A stretch of DNA of 64,000 bases from Bradyrhizobium sp. CCBAU 53351 (GCF_015291745.1 NZ_CP030059.1:4429501-4493500); one strand, 5' to 3'; positions 45,560 to 55,041 are shown, counted from the stretch's first letter. Made by a program: numbers and translations. Notes: generated by a model not told the origin, from the letters alone.

Positions 45560-46327
45560 ATGAGCACTTCCCTGTTCGATCTCTCCGGCCGCACCGCGCT
45601 CGTCACCGGCTCGTCCCGCGGCCTCGGCCGCGCCATCGCCGAGGGCATGGCGAGGGCCGGCGCGAAGATCATCATCAACGGCGTCGATCCCAAACGCGTC
45701 GAGCAGGCCGTCGCCGAGTTTCGCGCCGCCGGCCACCAGGCCGAGGGTGCCGCGTTCAACGTCACCGACGAGCCCGCCATCGTCGCCACCTTCAACGATT
45801 TCGACAAGAAGGGCATTGCAGTCGACATCGTCGTCAACAATGCCGGCATCCAGCACCGCAAGCCGCTGGTCGAGTTCACCACCGACGAATGGCGCAAGGT
45901 GATCGAGACCAACCTCACCAGCGCCTTCGTGATCGGCCGGGAAGCTGCCAAGCGCATGATCCCGCGCAAGCACGGCAAGATCATCAATATCGGCTCGCTC
46001 GGCAGCGAGCTCGCCCGCCCCACCATCGCGCCCTACACCGCGGCCAAGGGCGGCATCAAGAACCTGACCCGCTCGATGGCGGTGGAATGGGCCCAGCACG
46101 GCATCACGGCCAATGCGATCGGCCCCGGCTACATGCTGACCGACATGAACGAGGCGCTGGTCAGCAACGCCGACTTCAACAACTGGCTGATGGGCCGCAT
46201 TCCCTCCAAGCGCTGGGGCAAGCCGGACGAGCTGGTGGGCGCCGCGATCTTCCTGGCGTCGGATGCCTCAACCTATGTTAACGGCCAGATCATCTATGTC
46301 GATGGCGGCATGATCGCCGCGATGTGA
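45560..46327 (+). CDS. SDR-family oxidoreductase, gluconate 5-dehydrogenase (IdnO)-like
   Basis: The 255-residue classical SDR has TGSSRGLG at 17-24, NNAGIQHRKPL near 93, catalytic Ser in NIGSLGSE, YTAAK, and GQIIYVDGG at the end. The NAGIQHRKPLVEF wording is characteristic of gluconate 5-dehydrogenases of the IdnO type, which reduce 5-ketogluconate to gluconate. It lies 12 bp after the dehydratase gene and 20 bp before the idonate-dehydrogenase-like gene, so the three form one operon. Confidence 0.88.
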   Translation: MSTSLFDLSGRTALVTGSSRGLGRAIAEGMARAGAKIIINGVDPKRVEQAVAEFRAAGHQAEGAAFNVTDEPAIVATFNDFDKKGIAVDIVVNNAGIQHRKPLVEFTTDEWRKVIETNLTSAFVIGREAAKRMIPRKHGKIINIGSLGSELARPTIAPYTAAKGGIKNLTRSMAVEWAQHGITANAIGPGYMLTDMNEALVSNADFNNWLMGRIPSKRWGKPDELVGAAIFLASDASTYVNGQIIYVDGGMIAAM

Positions 46328-46347
46328 CCTGCGAACAGGAGCAAGCC

Positions 46348-47379
46348 ATGCGCGCCGTCGTCATCCATGCCCCCAAGGATTTGCGGATCGACAGCTATCC
46401 CGACCCAGCGCCCGGCCCGGGCGAGGTCCGCGTCAAGATCGCCAATGGCGGCATCTGCGGCTCCGACCTGCATTACTATCATCACGGCGGTTTCGGCGTC
46501 GTGCGCATCCAGCAGCCGATGGCGGTGGGCCACGAGATCGCCGGCGTGGTCGCTGCGGTCGGTGATGGCGTCACGGCGGTAAAGCCGGGCACGCGCGTCG
46601 CGGTCAATCCAAGCAAGCCGTGCGGGATGTGCCTGCATTGCCAGGAGGGCATGCGCAACCAGTGCCTCGACATGCGCTTCCTCGGCAGCGCGATGCGCTT
46701 TCCCCATGTGCAGGGCGGCTTCCGCGAATTCATCACGGTCGACGCCACGCAGGCCGTGCCGATCGCGGACAAGCTCTCGCTTGCGGAAGCCGCGGTCGCC
46801 GAGCCGCTCGCGGTGTGCCTGCACGCCGGCAAGCAGGCCGGCCCCCTGCTCGGCAAGCGCGTGCTGATCACCGGGTGCGGCCCGATCGGCGCGCTGATGA
46901 TTTTGGTGTCGCGCTTCGGCGGCGCATCCGAGATCGTGGTCACCGATGTCGCCGAGGCGCCGCTCGCGGTTGCGCGAAAAGTTGGCGCGACGCACGCCAT
47001 CAACGTCGCGGCCGATGCCACGGCGCTCGATCCCTGGCGCGCCGGCAAGGGCGTGTTCGACACGCTGTTCGAAGCCTCCGGCAATCAGGCCGCACTTCGC
47101 GCCGCGCTTGACGTGCTCAGGCCCGGCGCGACGCTGGTGCAGCTCGGCCTCGGCGGCGAGATGACGCTGCCGATCAATTCCATCGTCGCCAAGGAATTGC
47201 AGCTGCGCGGCACCTTCCGCTTCGACCCCGAGTTCGAGCTCGCGGTGCGGCTGATGGGCGAAGGCCTCATCGACGTCAACCCGCTGATCACGGCCACCAT
47301 GCCGTTCGAGAACGCGGTCGCCGCCTTCGAGCTCGCCAGCGACCGCTCGCAGTCGATGAAGGTGCAGCTTACTTTCTAG
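46348..47379 (+). CDS. Zinc-dependent alcohol dehydrogenase, L-idonate 5-dehydrogenase (IdnD)-like
   Basis: The 343-residue medium-chain dehydrogenase has catalytic zinc ligands Cys37 and His62/Glu63 (GICGSD, GHEIAG), structural zinc Cys92, Cys95, Cys98 and Cys106, and a nucleotide-binding GCGPIGAL near 172. GICGSDLHYYHHGGFG is typical of L-idonate 5-dehydrogenase. Together with the IdnO-like SDR it would convert idonate through 5-ketogluconate to gluconate, and the dehydratase could take the product further. The ATG at 46348 has AGGAG upstream. The 3' end overlaps the convergent gene by 11 bp. Confidence 0.9.
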   Translation: MRAVVIHAPKDLRIDSYPDPAPGPGEVRVKIANGGICGSDLHYYHHGGFGVVRIQQPMAVGHEIAGVVAAVGDGVTAVKPGTRVAVNPSKPCGMCLHCQEGMRNQCLDMRFLGSAMRFPHVQGGFREFITVDATQAVPIADKLSLAEAAVAEPLAVCLHAGKQAGPLLGKRVLITGCGPIGALMILVSRFGGASEIVVTDVAEAPLAVARKVGATHAINVAADATALDPWRAGKGVFDTLFEASGNQAALRAALDVLRPGATLVQLGLGGEMTLPINSIVAKELQLRGTFRFDPEFELAVRLMGEGLIDVNPLITATMPFENAVAAFELASDRSQSMKVQLTF

Positions 47380-48262
47380 CTCCTTCCGCGGCCTGCTGGC
47401 TTTCGATCAGCCGGTCGCTGACCAGCCGAACCGCACCGCGTTTCCAGGAATAGTCCGCGCCGAGGCGCAAGCCACTGTCGCCGCGCGCTAAAACCGCGCC
47501 GGTGCCGGCATCGCGCAGCTGGAAGCCGAGCGTGTATTCGGTGCGGCTGACCCGCCGCACCACGCCGATCAGCGATTGATCCGCACCGAGCTGTTTCGCA
47601 ATCGCGGCCTCGCAACCACCGCAGTCGCGCAAGGCGCGCGCCTTCACTGCCTCGCCGCCCGCGCCGCCGACGTCGACGATGCGGTAGCGGCCGGACTGGC
47701 CGAGGACGTCGCGCACGCCGCCGGTGACGTCGGCCAGGTTCGATACATCTGAAGCGGCCAAGGCACCGACTGACGCGGCCGTCATGTCCTCGAGCTCGAA
47801 ATCGAACACGGCCAGCGCAACCGGCGCGGGCGTTGCAAGCGCCGCCATGACCTCGCGGGAGACGAAGATCTCGGCGCGCTCCCATGATTCGTCATTGTCG
47901 CCGCGGAAGGTGTAGAGCTTGTCCATCACGAGCTTCCTGGCGCCGACGTCGATCACCGCGATCTTGGCCCATTGCACCAGCGTGCTCGTCTTCTGGATGC
48001 CGCCGATCACCTTGAACGCGGCCCCGTCCTGGGCCGAGGCCACCAGCCGGTAGCGCCCGCCCTCGCCAATATCCCGCCTGAGCGCGGCCATGAACGCGGA
48101 CAGCCGCCGCTCGTGGGCCGCGGTCTGGTTGGCCGGCTCGGCCGACGTGTCGGTATAGCTGAAATCGTCCATGGCAACGCCGATGGCGGCCTCGGCGGCA
48201 GCCGGCGCACACGGCAGGACGAAGAGGAGCAGAGCAGGAAGGATCGATCGGGAGAGGTGCAT
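47369..48262 (-). CDS. Exported protein with two similar halves (DUF2380/DUF3280-like)
   Basis: The 297-residue protein has a Sec signal peptide (MHLSRSILPALLLFVLPC, cleavage near residue 24). Two related sections follow. The first starts AIGVAMDDFSYTDTSAEP and the second VALAVFDFELEDMT, which suggests an internal duplication or a fusion of two domains of unknown function found in rhizobia. The ATG at 48262 was chosen because the signal peptide starts there; the frame is open 36 codons further. Two Cys (CGGC near 225) could form a disulphide. It is divergent from the sensor kinase gene and may be part of the same signalling unit. Confidence 0.75.
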   Translation of the reverse strand: MHLSRSILPALLLFVLPCAPAAAEAAIGVAMDDFSYTDTSAEPANQTAAHERRLSAFMAALRRDIGEGGRYRLVASAQDGAAFKVIGGIQKTSTLVQWAKIAVIDVGARKLVMDKLYTFRGDNDESWERAEIFVSREVMAALATPAPVALAVFDFELEDMTAASVGALAASDVSNLADVTGGVRDVLGQSGRYRIVDVGGAGGEAVKARALRDCGGCEAAIAKQLGADQSLIGVVRRVSRTEYTLGFQLRDAGTGAVLARGDSGLRLGADYSWKRGAVRLVSDRLIESQQAAEGARK

Positions 48263-48456
48263 GAGCGGGGCCTCGCGAGAACAAGCGGTTCGCAAAATCT
48301 CCGCGGCAGGCCGGGGCCCTGCAACGGCCGGCGTCCCGGCGAGCCCCGGGAAAATTTCACGACATTGCACTGCGGTAACGCGTGGTGCTTTGCGTGGCTG
48401 GCGTTCTGCCGTTTAATGCAGAGGCGACAAAACCGTTCGCGCAAGGTGCTCCCCCG

Positions 48457-49839
48457 ATGTGGAACCGCCCGAGGTTCGATCTCAAGGTCCGTCTGACGTT
48501 GCGCGTGGCCGCCATAACGGCTGCCTGCTTCGCCGCGATCTCCGCCTATTTCCTGATTGCCGCCGACCGCGACGCCCATGCGCGCATCGACAGCATCGCC
48601 GCGATCGTGGCGAAATCGCTGGAGCTGCAGCAAGGCAAGATCCAGTGGGTGGCCGGTCCGCGCGACTTCCCCAACCTCGACCCCGTCGCCGCCTATGTGA
48701 TGACCCCCGGCCTCTGCCTGGCCTTCCGCGGCGCGAGCGGCGAGATGCTGCAGCGGTTCTGCAGCGGTGCGCCGGCTCCGGCGAGCCCGCCGCCGCAGGC
48801 CTTTACCGCTTTCTATCGCAGCCTGTTCGACCCAGGCCGCGAGGCGGCGCGGCCCGTGATCGTGCGCGGCGCCAAGCTCGGTGAGACCGTGGTGTCGGTC
48901 GATCCCGCGGTGCAGACGGCGGAGGCCTGGCACGAGGCCGGCCGTCTGATGATTGCGCTGGCGATCGCGCTGCCGCTGTTGTGCCTCCTGGTCTACGCGG
49001 CGCTGGCGCGCGCGCTGCGCCCCACCCGCCTGATCTGCACCGGCCTCGAGCGGATCGCGGCCAACGACCTCGCGGCGCGGCTGCCGCCGTTCGATCTCGC
49101 CGAGCTCTCCGCGATTCGCGACGGCTTCAACCATCTCGCCGAAAGCCTCGACAATGCGCTGGCCGAGCGCAGCGAGCTGACGCGCAAGCTGATCGCACTG
49201 CAGGACGACGAGCGCCGCCATCTCGCCCGCGAGCTGCACGACGAGTTCGGCCAGTCGCTGGCTGCGATCCGCGCGCTCGCCTCCTCCGCCCGCCAGACCG
49301 CCGCGCAGGACTGCCCCGCCCTGCTCGGCGAATGCGACGGTATCGCGCGGACCGCGACGGACATGATGGAGACGCTGCGCGGCGCGCTGTTCCGGCTTCG
49401 GCCTCCCGATGTCGAGGAGCTCGGACTCGTTGCCAGCCTCGAGGGCCTCGTCGCGGGCTGGAACGGACGCAGCCGCGGCGAGACGCGCTTCACGATCCAG
49501 TTCGAGGGGGCGTTCGAGACCCTGCCCGCCGCGATCAGCGCCAACCTCTACCGCATCGTGCAGGAGGCGCTCACCAACGCCGCCAAGCATGCCGGTGCCA
49601 CCAAGGTCGGCCTGCATCTGACGATGGCAGCCGACGAGATCGCCCTTGCCATCGACGATGACGGCCGGCCCAGCGATGCCTCGAGCAAGTCAGGCATGGG
49701 CCTGCTCGGCATGCGCGAGCGCGTTGCCGCACTGCGCGGCCGCATGACCTTTGAAGTCGGCCAGAACGGGGGCTCGGCGCTGCGCGTCGTCATTCCGCTC
49801 GCCGCCGGCGAGCCGCAGGTGCTGGAGCATGCGGCATGA
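48457..49839 (+). CDS. Membrane sensor histidine kinase, NarX/UhpB (HisKA_3) type
   Basis: The 460-residue kinase has two membrane segments (about 14-36 and 162-184) framing a periplasmic sensor loop of about 125 residues. A HAMP region (about 185-240) comes next, then a HisKA_3 domain with His261 in ARELHDEFGQSLAAI and an HATPase with VQEALTNAAKHA and GMGLLGMRERV. The loop has no recognised fold. The ATG at 48457 was chosen because it begins the membrane anchor. The next gene overlaps by 4 bp and is its cognate response regulator. Confidence 0.93.
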   Translation: MWNRPRFDLKVRLTLRVAAITAACFAAISAYFLIAADRDAHARIDSIAAIVAKSLELQQGKIQWVAGPRDFPNLDPVAAYVMTPGLCLAFRGASGEMLQRFCSGAPAPASPPPQAFTAFYRSLFDPGREAARPVIVRGAKLGETVVSVDPAVQTAEAWHEAGRLMIALAIALPLLCLLVYAALARALRPTRLICTGLERIAANDLAARLPPFDLAELSAIRDGFNHLAESLDNALAERSELTRKLIALQDDERRHLARELHDEFGQSLAAIRALASSARQTAAQDCPALLGECDGIARTATDMMETLRGALFRLRPPDVEELGLVASLEGLVAGWNGRSRGETRFTIQFEGAFETLPAAISANLYRIVQEALTNAAKHAGATKVGLHLTMAADEIALAIDDDGRPSDASSKSGMGLLGMRERVAALRGRMTFEVGQNGGSALRVVIPLAAGEPQVLEHAA

Positions 49840-50498
49840 GTGCTGCCGATGCGTCGATCCTGCTGGTGGACGACCATTCCGTGGTCCGCGAAGGCTATCG
49901 CTCCGTGCTCCAGAAGCAGCCGGGCCTGCGTGTCATTGCCGAAGCGGCCGACGGCGCGGAGGCCTACCGGCTGTATAAATCCGAGACGCCCGATCTCGTC
50001 ATCATGGATTTGAGCATGCCCGGCATCGGCGGGATCGAAGCGATCAGGCGGATCAGGCAGTGGGACAAGGGCGCAAGGATTCTCATCTTCACCATGCACC
50101 AGAATGCCGGCTTCGCCGTGCAGGCGATCCGCGCCGGCGCGAGGGGCTACGTCACCAAGACCAGTCCGCCGGAAACGCTGGTGCGCGCCGTGATGGACGT
50201 GCTCGCCGGCAAGATCGCGATCAGCCCCGACATCGACCACGAGCTGGCGCTGAGCCGGCTCGGCGGCGAAAGCTCGGCCGCCGACGTCCTCACCGCACGC
50301 GAGTTCGAGGTGCTGCGGCTGCTGCTCGCCGAGAAGACGACCGACGAGATCGCCGAGACGCTCCATGTCAGCCCAAAGACGGTGGCGAACCTGCATTCGC
50401 TGATCAAGGACAAGCTCGGCGTCGGCTCCGACATCGAGCTGGTCCGCCTCGCGCTGCGCCAGGGCCTGTTGACGGAGCCCGATCTCGGCGAAGCCTGA
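49836..50498 (+). CDS. NarL/FixJ-family response regulator
   Basis: The 220-residue protein has a receiver domain (VDDHSVVREG at 11-20; phosphoacceptor Asp58 in VIMDLSMPG; TKTSPP near 107-112) and a C-terminal LuxR-type helix-turn-helix (LTAREFEVLRLLLAEKTTDE and on to KTVANLHSLIKDKL). It overlaps the kinase gene by 4 bp. The kinase would phosphorylate it to activate unknown target promoters. The gene converges on the MBL gene with a 12-bp gap and no obvious terminator. Confidence 0.95.
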   Translation: MSAADASILLVDDHSVVREGYRSVLQKQPGLRVIAEAADGAEAYRLYKSETPDLVIMDLSMPGIGGIEAIRRIRQWDKGARILIFTMHQNAGFAVQAIRAGARGYVTKTSPPETLVRAVMDVLAGKIAISPDIDHELALSRLGGESSAADVLTAREFEVLRLLLAEKTTDEIAETLHVSPKTVANLHSLIKDKLGVGSDIELVRLALRQGLLTEPDLGEA

Positions 50499-50510
50499 GC
50501 GGTCACCTGC

Positions 50511-51473
50511 CTAAGGCGCAAGCCGCGTTCCATCGGGTGCAAATGCCTCGACCGTGTCGCCGATCGCGAACGACATCATGTCGCGCCCGACGAGCAGAGG
50601 TCCCTTGTAGCTCGTACGGGTGCGCAGGATCAGCGGCTCCTCCGGAATGTCGGCGACGGGCTTCACCGTGCCGAACACAATGTGGGAGTATACGGCGAGC
50701 TTTGGCCTGGCGGACGCAAAGATCAGGCCCGCCTCCTCTGGCGAGGTGTGGTGCGCCTGAATGTCCTTGTAGACCGGACTCCTGACCAGCAGCTCTGGCT
50801 CGATCACGGCGACCTCGTGGATCAGCAGATCGGCGCCCTCCGCCGCCTTCGCGACCCGCTGATCGTACTTGGTGTCGCCTGACAAAACCACTTTATGGCC
50901 GCCATACTCGACGACGTAGCCGAACGACGGTTTGATCTTCTCGCCGTGATTGACCTCGATCGCGGAGACCCTGACACCGTTGCTATCGTAAACGGGCCCG
51001 GCTTCTATGTCCTTTGCGGCAAATCTGATTGCTTCGGGATCGAGGTGCTCGTCATCGATACGAATGCGGATGTCGTCGGCAAAGGCCTTTGTCAGGTTCT
51101 CCGCCATCGCGACGGAGCCCTTGGGCCCATAGAGCTTCATCGGTCCCTTGCGGGACGCCCAGGGCGTGGCGAGCCAGCCGGTCAGCCACATATCGGGAAG
51201 GCCGACGAGGTGGTCGGAATGCAGATGGGTGATGAAACTCGCCGTGATCGCGCCGAGCGGGATCTTCAGCTTGTAGAGCTGCATAGTCGAGCCGCGGCCG
51301 AGATCGAACAGCAGCTTCTCGTTGCCTGCCTCCACCAGCGTCGAAGCACTGAAGCTGGTCGGACGCGGAGTCGGAACCCCGGTGCCGAGCAGCGTCACCT
51401 TGATCGGTTCGGCCGAGGCGGCGATCGTCAGCGCGAGCAGCACGACGCCTGCCCGCAAAATAGTCTTGAGCAT
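50511..51473 (-). CDS. Exported metallo-beta-lactamase-fold hydrolase
   Basis: The 320-residue protein has a signal peptide (cleavage after ASA near 21) and an MBL fold. The zinc motif THLHSDHLVGLPDMW (about 82-96) and later VLSGDTKYD (near 200) supply the ligands. The arrangement resembles the RNase Z/arylsulfatase-like branch, but export to the periplasm makes an RNA substrate unlikely. The absence of a beta-lactamase-type gene context argues for a general hydrolase. It is separated by 43 bp from the dioxygenase gene on the same strand. Confidence 0.85.
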   Translation of the reverse strand: MLKTILRAGVVLLALTIAASAEPIKVTLLGTGVPTPRPTSFSASTLVEAGNEKLLFDLGRGSTMQLYKLKIPLGAITASFITHLHSDHLVGLPDMWLTGWLATPWASRKGPMKLYGPKGSVAMAENLTKAFADDIRIRIDDEHLDPEAIRFAAKDIEAGPVYDSNGVRVSAIEVNHGEKIKPSFGYVVEYGGHKVVLSGDTKYDQRVAKAAEGADLLIHEVAVIEPELLVRSPVYKDIQAHHTSPEEAGLIFASARPKLAVYSHIVFGTVKPVADIPEEPLILRTRTSYKGPLLVGRDMMSFAIGDTVEAFAPDGTRLAP

Positions 51474-51516
51474 AGTCTTGTTCCCCGAGAGTCAGATTAT
51501 TGCAGTGTCGCCACGT

Positions 51517-52500
51517 TCATTCGCGCGCGACCACCTGGTCCAGCCACGCGCAGTTCAGCGGCGGCACGCGCGGGTCGGCGACGCGGACGCCGCGGGCCGC
51601 TGCATCCAGCCGCATGTCGCGCAGGCGCTTGCGCTGCTCTTCCGGCATATGGAGCCGTTCGTGTCCCCACAGGGACGGGCCGTCAAAAGTCTCGTGCGGC
51701 TGCCAGGTGTCGGGATCGATGACGCGCGCGCCCCAGCCATATTCGATGAAGAAGCCGGACGGCGTGTTCACATAGAATGAGGTCATGTGGTCGTTGGTGT
51801 GCCGTCCCAGCGTGTAGGCGACGCGGCCCTCTCCGAGCTGTGCCAGATCGTAGCCCTGCCCGACATCGTCGAGACTTCCGAGCTCGACCATGAAGTGATG
51901 CAGTGCCTTCCGCCCGGAGCCGACCATCGCAAAGCTGTGGTGGCGGCCGTTGACGTGGAAGAAGTACAACCCATAGGGCTTCAGCCCGAAATCCGAGACG
52001 TGGAAGCCGAGCACGTCGCGATAGAACGGCAGCAGCGGCTCGACATCCTCCACGTTCAGCACGACGTGCCCCATGCCGAGCGCACCAGTGCGAAAACCCG
52101 AGATCGGGCGGCCCGGCTTGAACGGCTCGATCGCCAGTTCCGGCTCGCAGAAAGCCTCGAGCCGATTGCCCGCGGGGTCAGTGAACCAGATCAGCTCGGT
52201 GACATGCCGCTCGTCGGCGAGCGCGCGCGCCCCGCGCGTCACCTTGACGCCCTGGCTTTCGAGCCGTCCCGCCAATTGATCAAGCTCTGCCGTGGACGGA
52301 ACTTCCCACCCCATCACCGCAAGGCCTGCGTCACTGCTGCCATCGACGATGAGCCGCTGCTTGCGGTCGTCCATGCGGAAAGCGCGCATCTTGCCGCCGC
52401 GATCGACCTGCTGCATGCCGAGCAGCCCCGTTGCCATCTGGCCCCACTGGTCGAGCTGCGATGAGTTGATGCCGATATAGCCGAGCGCGGTGATTTCCAT
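51517..52500 (-). CDS. Type I extradiol (VOC-family) ring-cleavage dioxygenase, BphC-like
   Basis: The 327-residue two-domain protein has the length of 2,3-dihydroxybiphenyl 1,2-dioxygenases. Likely Fe(II) ligands are His145 (MGHVV), His201 or His202 (LHHFMVEL) and Glu253 (FFIEYG). The region from Gly232 to Glu253 fits the PROSITE extradiol signature (G-x-H-x7-F-Y-x2-T-P-x-G-x3-E). It should split a catechol-type ring next to the hydroxyls. The ATG at 52500 follows GGAGG. It is divergent from the IclR gene and forms a module with the hydroxylase and FAH-family enzyme. Confidence 0.92.
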   Translation of the reverse strand: MEITALGYIGINSSQLDQWGQMATGLLGMQQVDRGGKMRAFRMDDRKQRLIVDGSSDAGLAVMGWEVPSTAELDQLAGRLESQGVKVTRGARALADERHVTELIWFTDPAGNRLEAFCEPELAIEPFKPGRPISGFRTGALGMGHVVLNVEDVEPLLPFYRDVLGFHVSDFGLKPYGLYFFHVNGRHHSFAMVGSGRKALHHFMVELGSLDDVGQGYDLAQLGEGRVAYTLGRHTNDHMTSFYVNTPSGFFIEYGWGARVIDPDTWQPHETFDGPSLWGHERLHMPEEQRKRLRDMRLDAAARGVRVADPRVPPLNCAWLDQVVARE

Positions 52501-52640
52501 CGAAGTCCTCCAGAAGGCATCGCGCCGCAAGACGGCGAACTTGATACCGGCTGCGCGCGATCTTAACGTGGTGTTCCGCAATCGCTTCGCGTTCGCAACG
52601 ATAATCGCGGGACCGTGCACCACAAGGGAGGAAATGCGAA

Positions 52641-53432
52641 GTGTCCAAGGAGCGGACGGGGCCGGGCGCGCCGCGGCAGTCGGAGGGCGTCCGCGCCTTC
52701 AAGCGCGGGCTTGACGTACTGCGCGAGGTCAACCGCTCCGGCGGCATCCGCGCAGGCGACGTCGCCCGTGCGCTCGACCTGCCCCGTCCAACCGTCTACC
52801 GCCTGCTCGAGACATTGGAGGAACTGGGATATATCGCGCGCAGTGCCAGCGATGACCGCTTTCGGGTGACCCGGCGAGCCCTGAGCCTCGGCGACGGCTA
52901 CGATCCCGGCGTGGTGATTTGCCAGGGGGCGGCGCCCTACCTCGCCGAGCTCAGCAAGACCCTGGTCTGGCCGGTCGATCTCTCCACGTATGAGAACGCT
53001 GCGATGGTCGTTCAGGAGACCACCCACGCGCGCAGCCCGCTCTCGATCGACCGCGGCATGATCGGCAAGCGCCTGCCGATGCTGCGCACCTCCGCCGGCC
53101 GGGCCTATCTCGCCGCCTGCCCGCCGCGCGAACGGGACCTCATCATCAATCATCTGCGCCGCATCGACGAGGCCGACGACCGTCCGTTTCTCGATGCAGC
53201 GCGGCTCGATCGCATGATCGCCGAGACGCAGGCGCGCCGCTACGCGATCCGAAGCGAGGGCGAGTTCAACCCCAAGACGGCGTCGATCGCGGTGCCGATC
53301 GTGCGGGATGGAGCCGTCTTCGGCTGCATCTCCATCATCTGGATTCGCTCGGCGCTGCGGATCGACGAGGCAATTGCGCAATTTGCAGCGCAGCTTCAGG
53401 AGACGGCTGCGGCCATTCCGGTCGACGTCTAG
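52641..53432 (+). CDS. IclR-family transcriptional regulator, MhpR-like
   Basis: The 263-residue regulator has an N-terminal winged helix (AGDVARALDLPRPTVYRLLETL, about 37-58) and the IclR effector domain (LRTSAGRAYLAACPPRERD). The GTG start at 52641 has GGGAGGA 8 bases upstream. An ATG at 52634 is out of frame. It lies between the divergent dioxygenase and the same-strand hydroxylase genes, the usual place for a controller of aromatic ring-cleavage genes. The inducer is probably a phenylpropionate-like or hydroxylated aromatic acid. Confidence 0.92.
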   Translation: MSKERTGPGAPRQSEGVRAFKRGLDVLREVNRSGGIRAGDVARALDLPRPTVYRLLETLEELGYIARSASDDRFRVTRRALSLGDGYDPGVVICQGAAPYLAELSKTLVWPVDLSTYENAAMVVQETTHARSPLSIDRGMIGKRLPMLRTSAGRAYLAACPPRERDLIINHLRRIDEADDRPFLDAARLDRMIAETQARRYAIRSEGEFNPKTASIAVPIVRDGAVFGCISIIWIRSALRIDEAIAQFAAQLQETAAAIPVDV

Positions 53433-53508
53433 GCCGATCCGTCCGCTGGGCGGACACTTCGGCCAGCGGCGTTGATGCTGCGACGCGGCTTGGGGAAGAA
53501 ATAGCCCC

Positions 53509-55017
53509 ATGCAGAATAAATCCGCCCCCGAAGAGTTCGATGTCGCGATCGTCGGCCGTGGTCCGGTCGGCGCCACCCTCGCCAACCTGCTGGGCCTGTG
53601 CGGCATCCGGACCTTGGTGCTGGAGCGCGAGGGGCAGACCTACCATTTGCCGCGCGCGGTCCATTTCGACGACGAATGCATGCGCGTGTTCCAGACCATC
53701 GGACTCGCCGACGCCATCCTGCCCCACGTGATCCTCAGCCCCGGCATGCGGTTTCTGGACGCGGGCGGCAAGATGCTGTTGGACTGGTCGCGGCCGCAGA
53801 ATTTGACGCCGATGGGCTGGCATCTCAGCTATCGCTTTCACCAGCCGGATCTGGAGGATGTCCTGATCGGCGGTCTTGCCCGCTTTCCCCACGTCATCTT
53901 GCACGGCCGCTGCGATGTGTTCGCACTCGATCAGGATGAGCATGGCGTGCGTGTCCGCTACGAAGACCTCACGAACGGACAACTCACCGAGGTCCGCGCC
54001 CGCTATGTGATCGGCTGCGATGGCGCCCGGTCTCTGGTCCGCCGCTTCATCGGCTCCGGCATGGACGATCTCGGCTTCCACGAGCGATGGCTGGTTATCG
54101 ACGTGCTACTCAAGCGAGCGCGTGACGATCTAGGCGATTACAGCTTACAGCATTGCGATCCCAGACGGCCCGCGACCTATGTCCGCGGCACCGGAACGCG
54201 GCGGCGCTGGGAGATCACGGTTCTCGCGGACGAGGATTCTCACGAGATCGCGCAACCGGCAAAGGTCTGGGAATTGCTGTCGCGCTGGGTCACGCCAGAT
54301 GATGCCGAGATCGAGCGCGCCGCGGTCTACACCTTTCATTCCGTGATCGCAAAGCAATGGCGGCATGGAAGATTGCTGCTCGCGGGCGATTCCGCGCACC
54401 AAACCCCGCCCTTCCTCGGCCAGGGCATGTGCGCGGGCGTCCGCGATGCCGCCAACCTCGCCTGGAAGCTCGACGCCATTATTCGGGGCGCCGCCACGGC
54501 CGATCTGCTCGACACCTACCAGAGCGAGCGCCTTCCGCATGTGCGCGAGTTCATCGAACTCGCCATCCGTCTCGGCGGCGTGATCAACACCAAGGCCATC
54601 GAAGCGGGTCTCGCTGCGGGCGAGGCTCGCGAGAACGCTCCGGTGAAGCTCGAGGTGAGGAAGCCCCTGCTCGGACCTGGACTGGCGCCCCGCGACATGC
54701 CGCTCGCGGGAGATCTGGCGCCGCAATTCGAGCTTCGGGACGGCAGCCGCAGCGACGATCGGGTGGGCTACGGCCATGCCCTGCTCGTCGCAGACACGTC
54801 GGCCCTTTCCTCGCGGCCGGCGCTTGTGCAGGCGGGACTCAAGATCCTGGCCAGCGACGATGCCGACGGCATCGGCGAGTGGCTGAGTCGGCACGGCATC
54901 ATCGCCGCACTGGTTCGTCCCGACCGCTATGTGCGCGGCGCCGCGCGGAACGAGATCGAAGTCGACCAGCTCATCGGCGCCATCACGCCTCTCACCCACG
55001 TGCCGTCCGCGGCCTGA
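53509..55017 (+). CDS. FAD-dependent aromatic hydroxylase, MhpA-like
   Basis: The 502-residue flavoprotein monooxygenase has GxGxxG-type FAD binding near the start (VAIVGRGPVGATLANLLGL), the DG motif (VIGCDGARSLVRR) and the second FAD motif (LAGDSAHQTPPFLGQGMCAG). This fits 3-(3-hydroxyphenyl)propionate hydroxylases (MhpA), which add an ortho-hydroxyl with NAD(P)H and oxygen. It lies 76 bp after the IclR gene and 24 bp before the FAH-family gene. It would make the catechol for the divergent dioxygenase. The specific phenol is not readable. Confidence 0.9.
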   Translation: MQNKSAPEEFDVAIVGRGPVGATLANLLGLCGIRTLVLEREGQTYHLPRAVHFDDECMRVFQTIGLADAILPHVILSPGMRFLDAGGKMLLDWSRPQNLTPMGWHLSYRFHQPDLEDVLIGGLARFPHVILHGRCDVFALDQDEHGVRVRYEDLTNGQLTEVRARYVIGCDGARSLVRRFIGSGMDDLGFHERWLVIDVLLKRARDDLGDYSLQHCDPRRPATYVRGTGTRRRWEITVLADEDSHEIAQPAKVWELLSRWVTPDDAEIERAAVYTFHSVIAKQWRHGRLLLAGDSAHQTPPFLGQGMCAGVRDAANLAWKLDAIIRGAATADLLDTYQSERLPHVREFIELAIRLGGVINTKAIEAGLAAGEARENAPVKLEVRKPLLGPGLAPRDMPLAGDLAPQFELRDGSRSDDRVGYGHALLVADTSALSSRPALVQAGLKILASDDADGIGEWLSRHGIIAALVRPDRYVRGAARNEIEVDQLIGAITPLTHVPSAA

Positions 55018-55041
55018 CCAAGCATTTCTCAAGGACATCTC

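Noticed and set aside
43751..46099. Minus-strand open frame of 782 codons across the GntR and dehydratase genes
   Set aside because: It overlaps four features in the wrong frame and covers the operator region; composition only.
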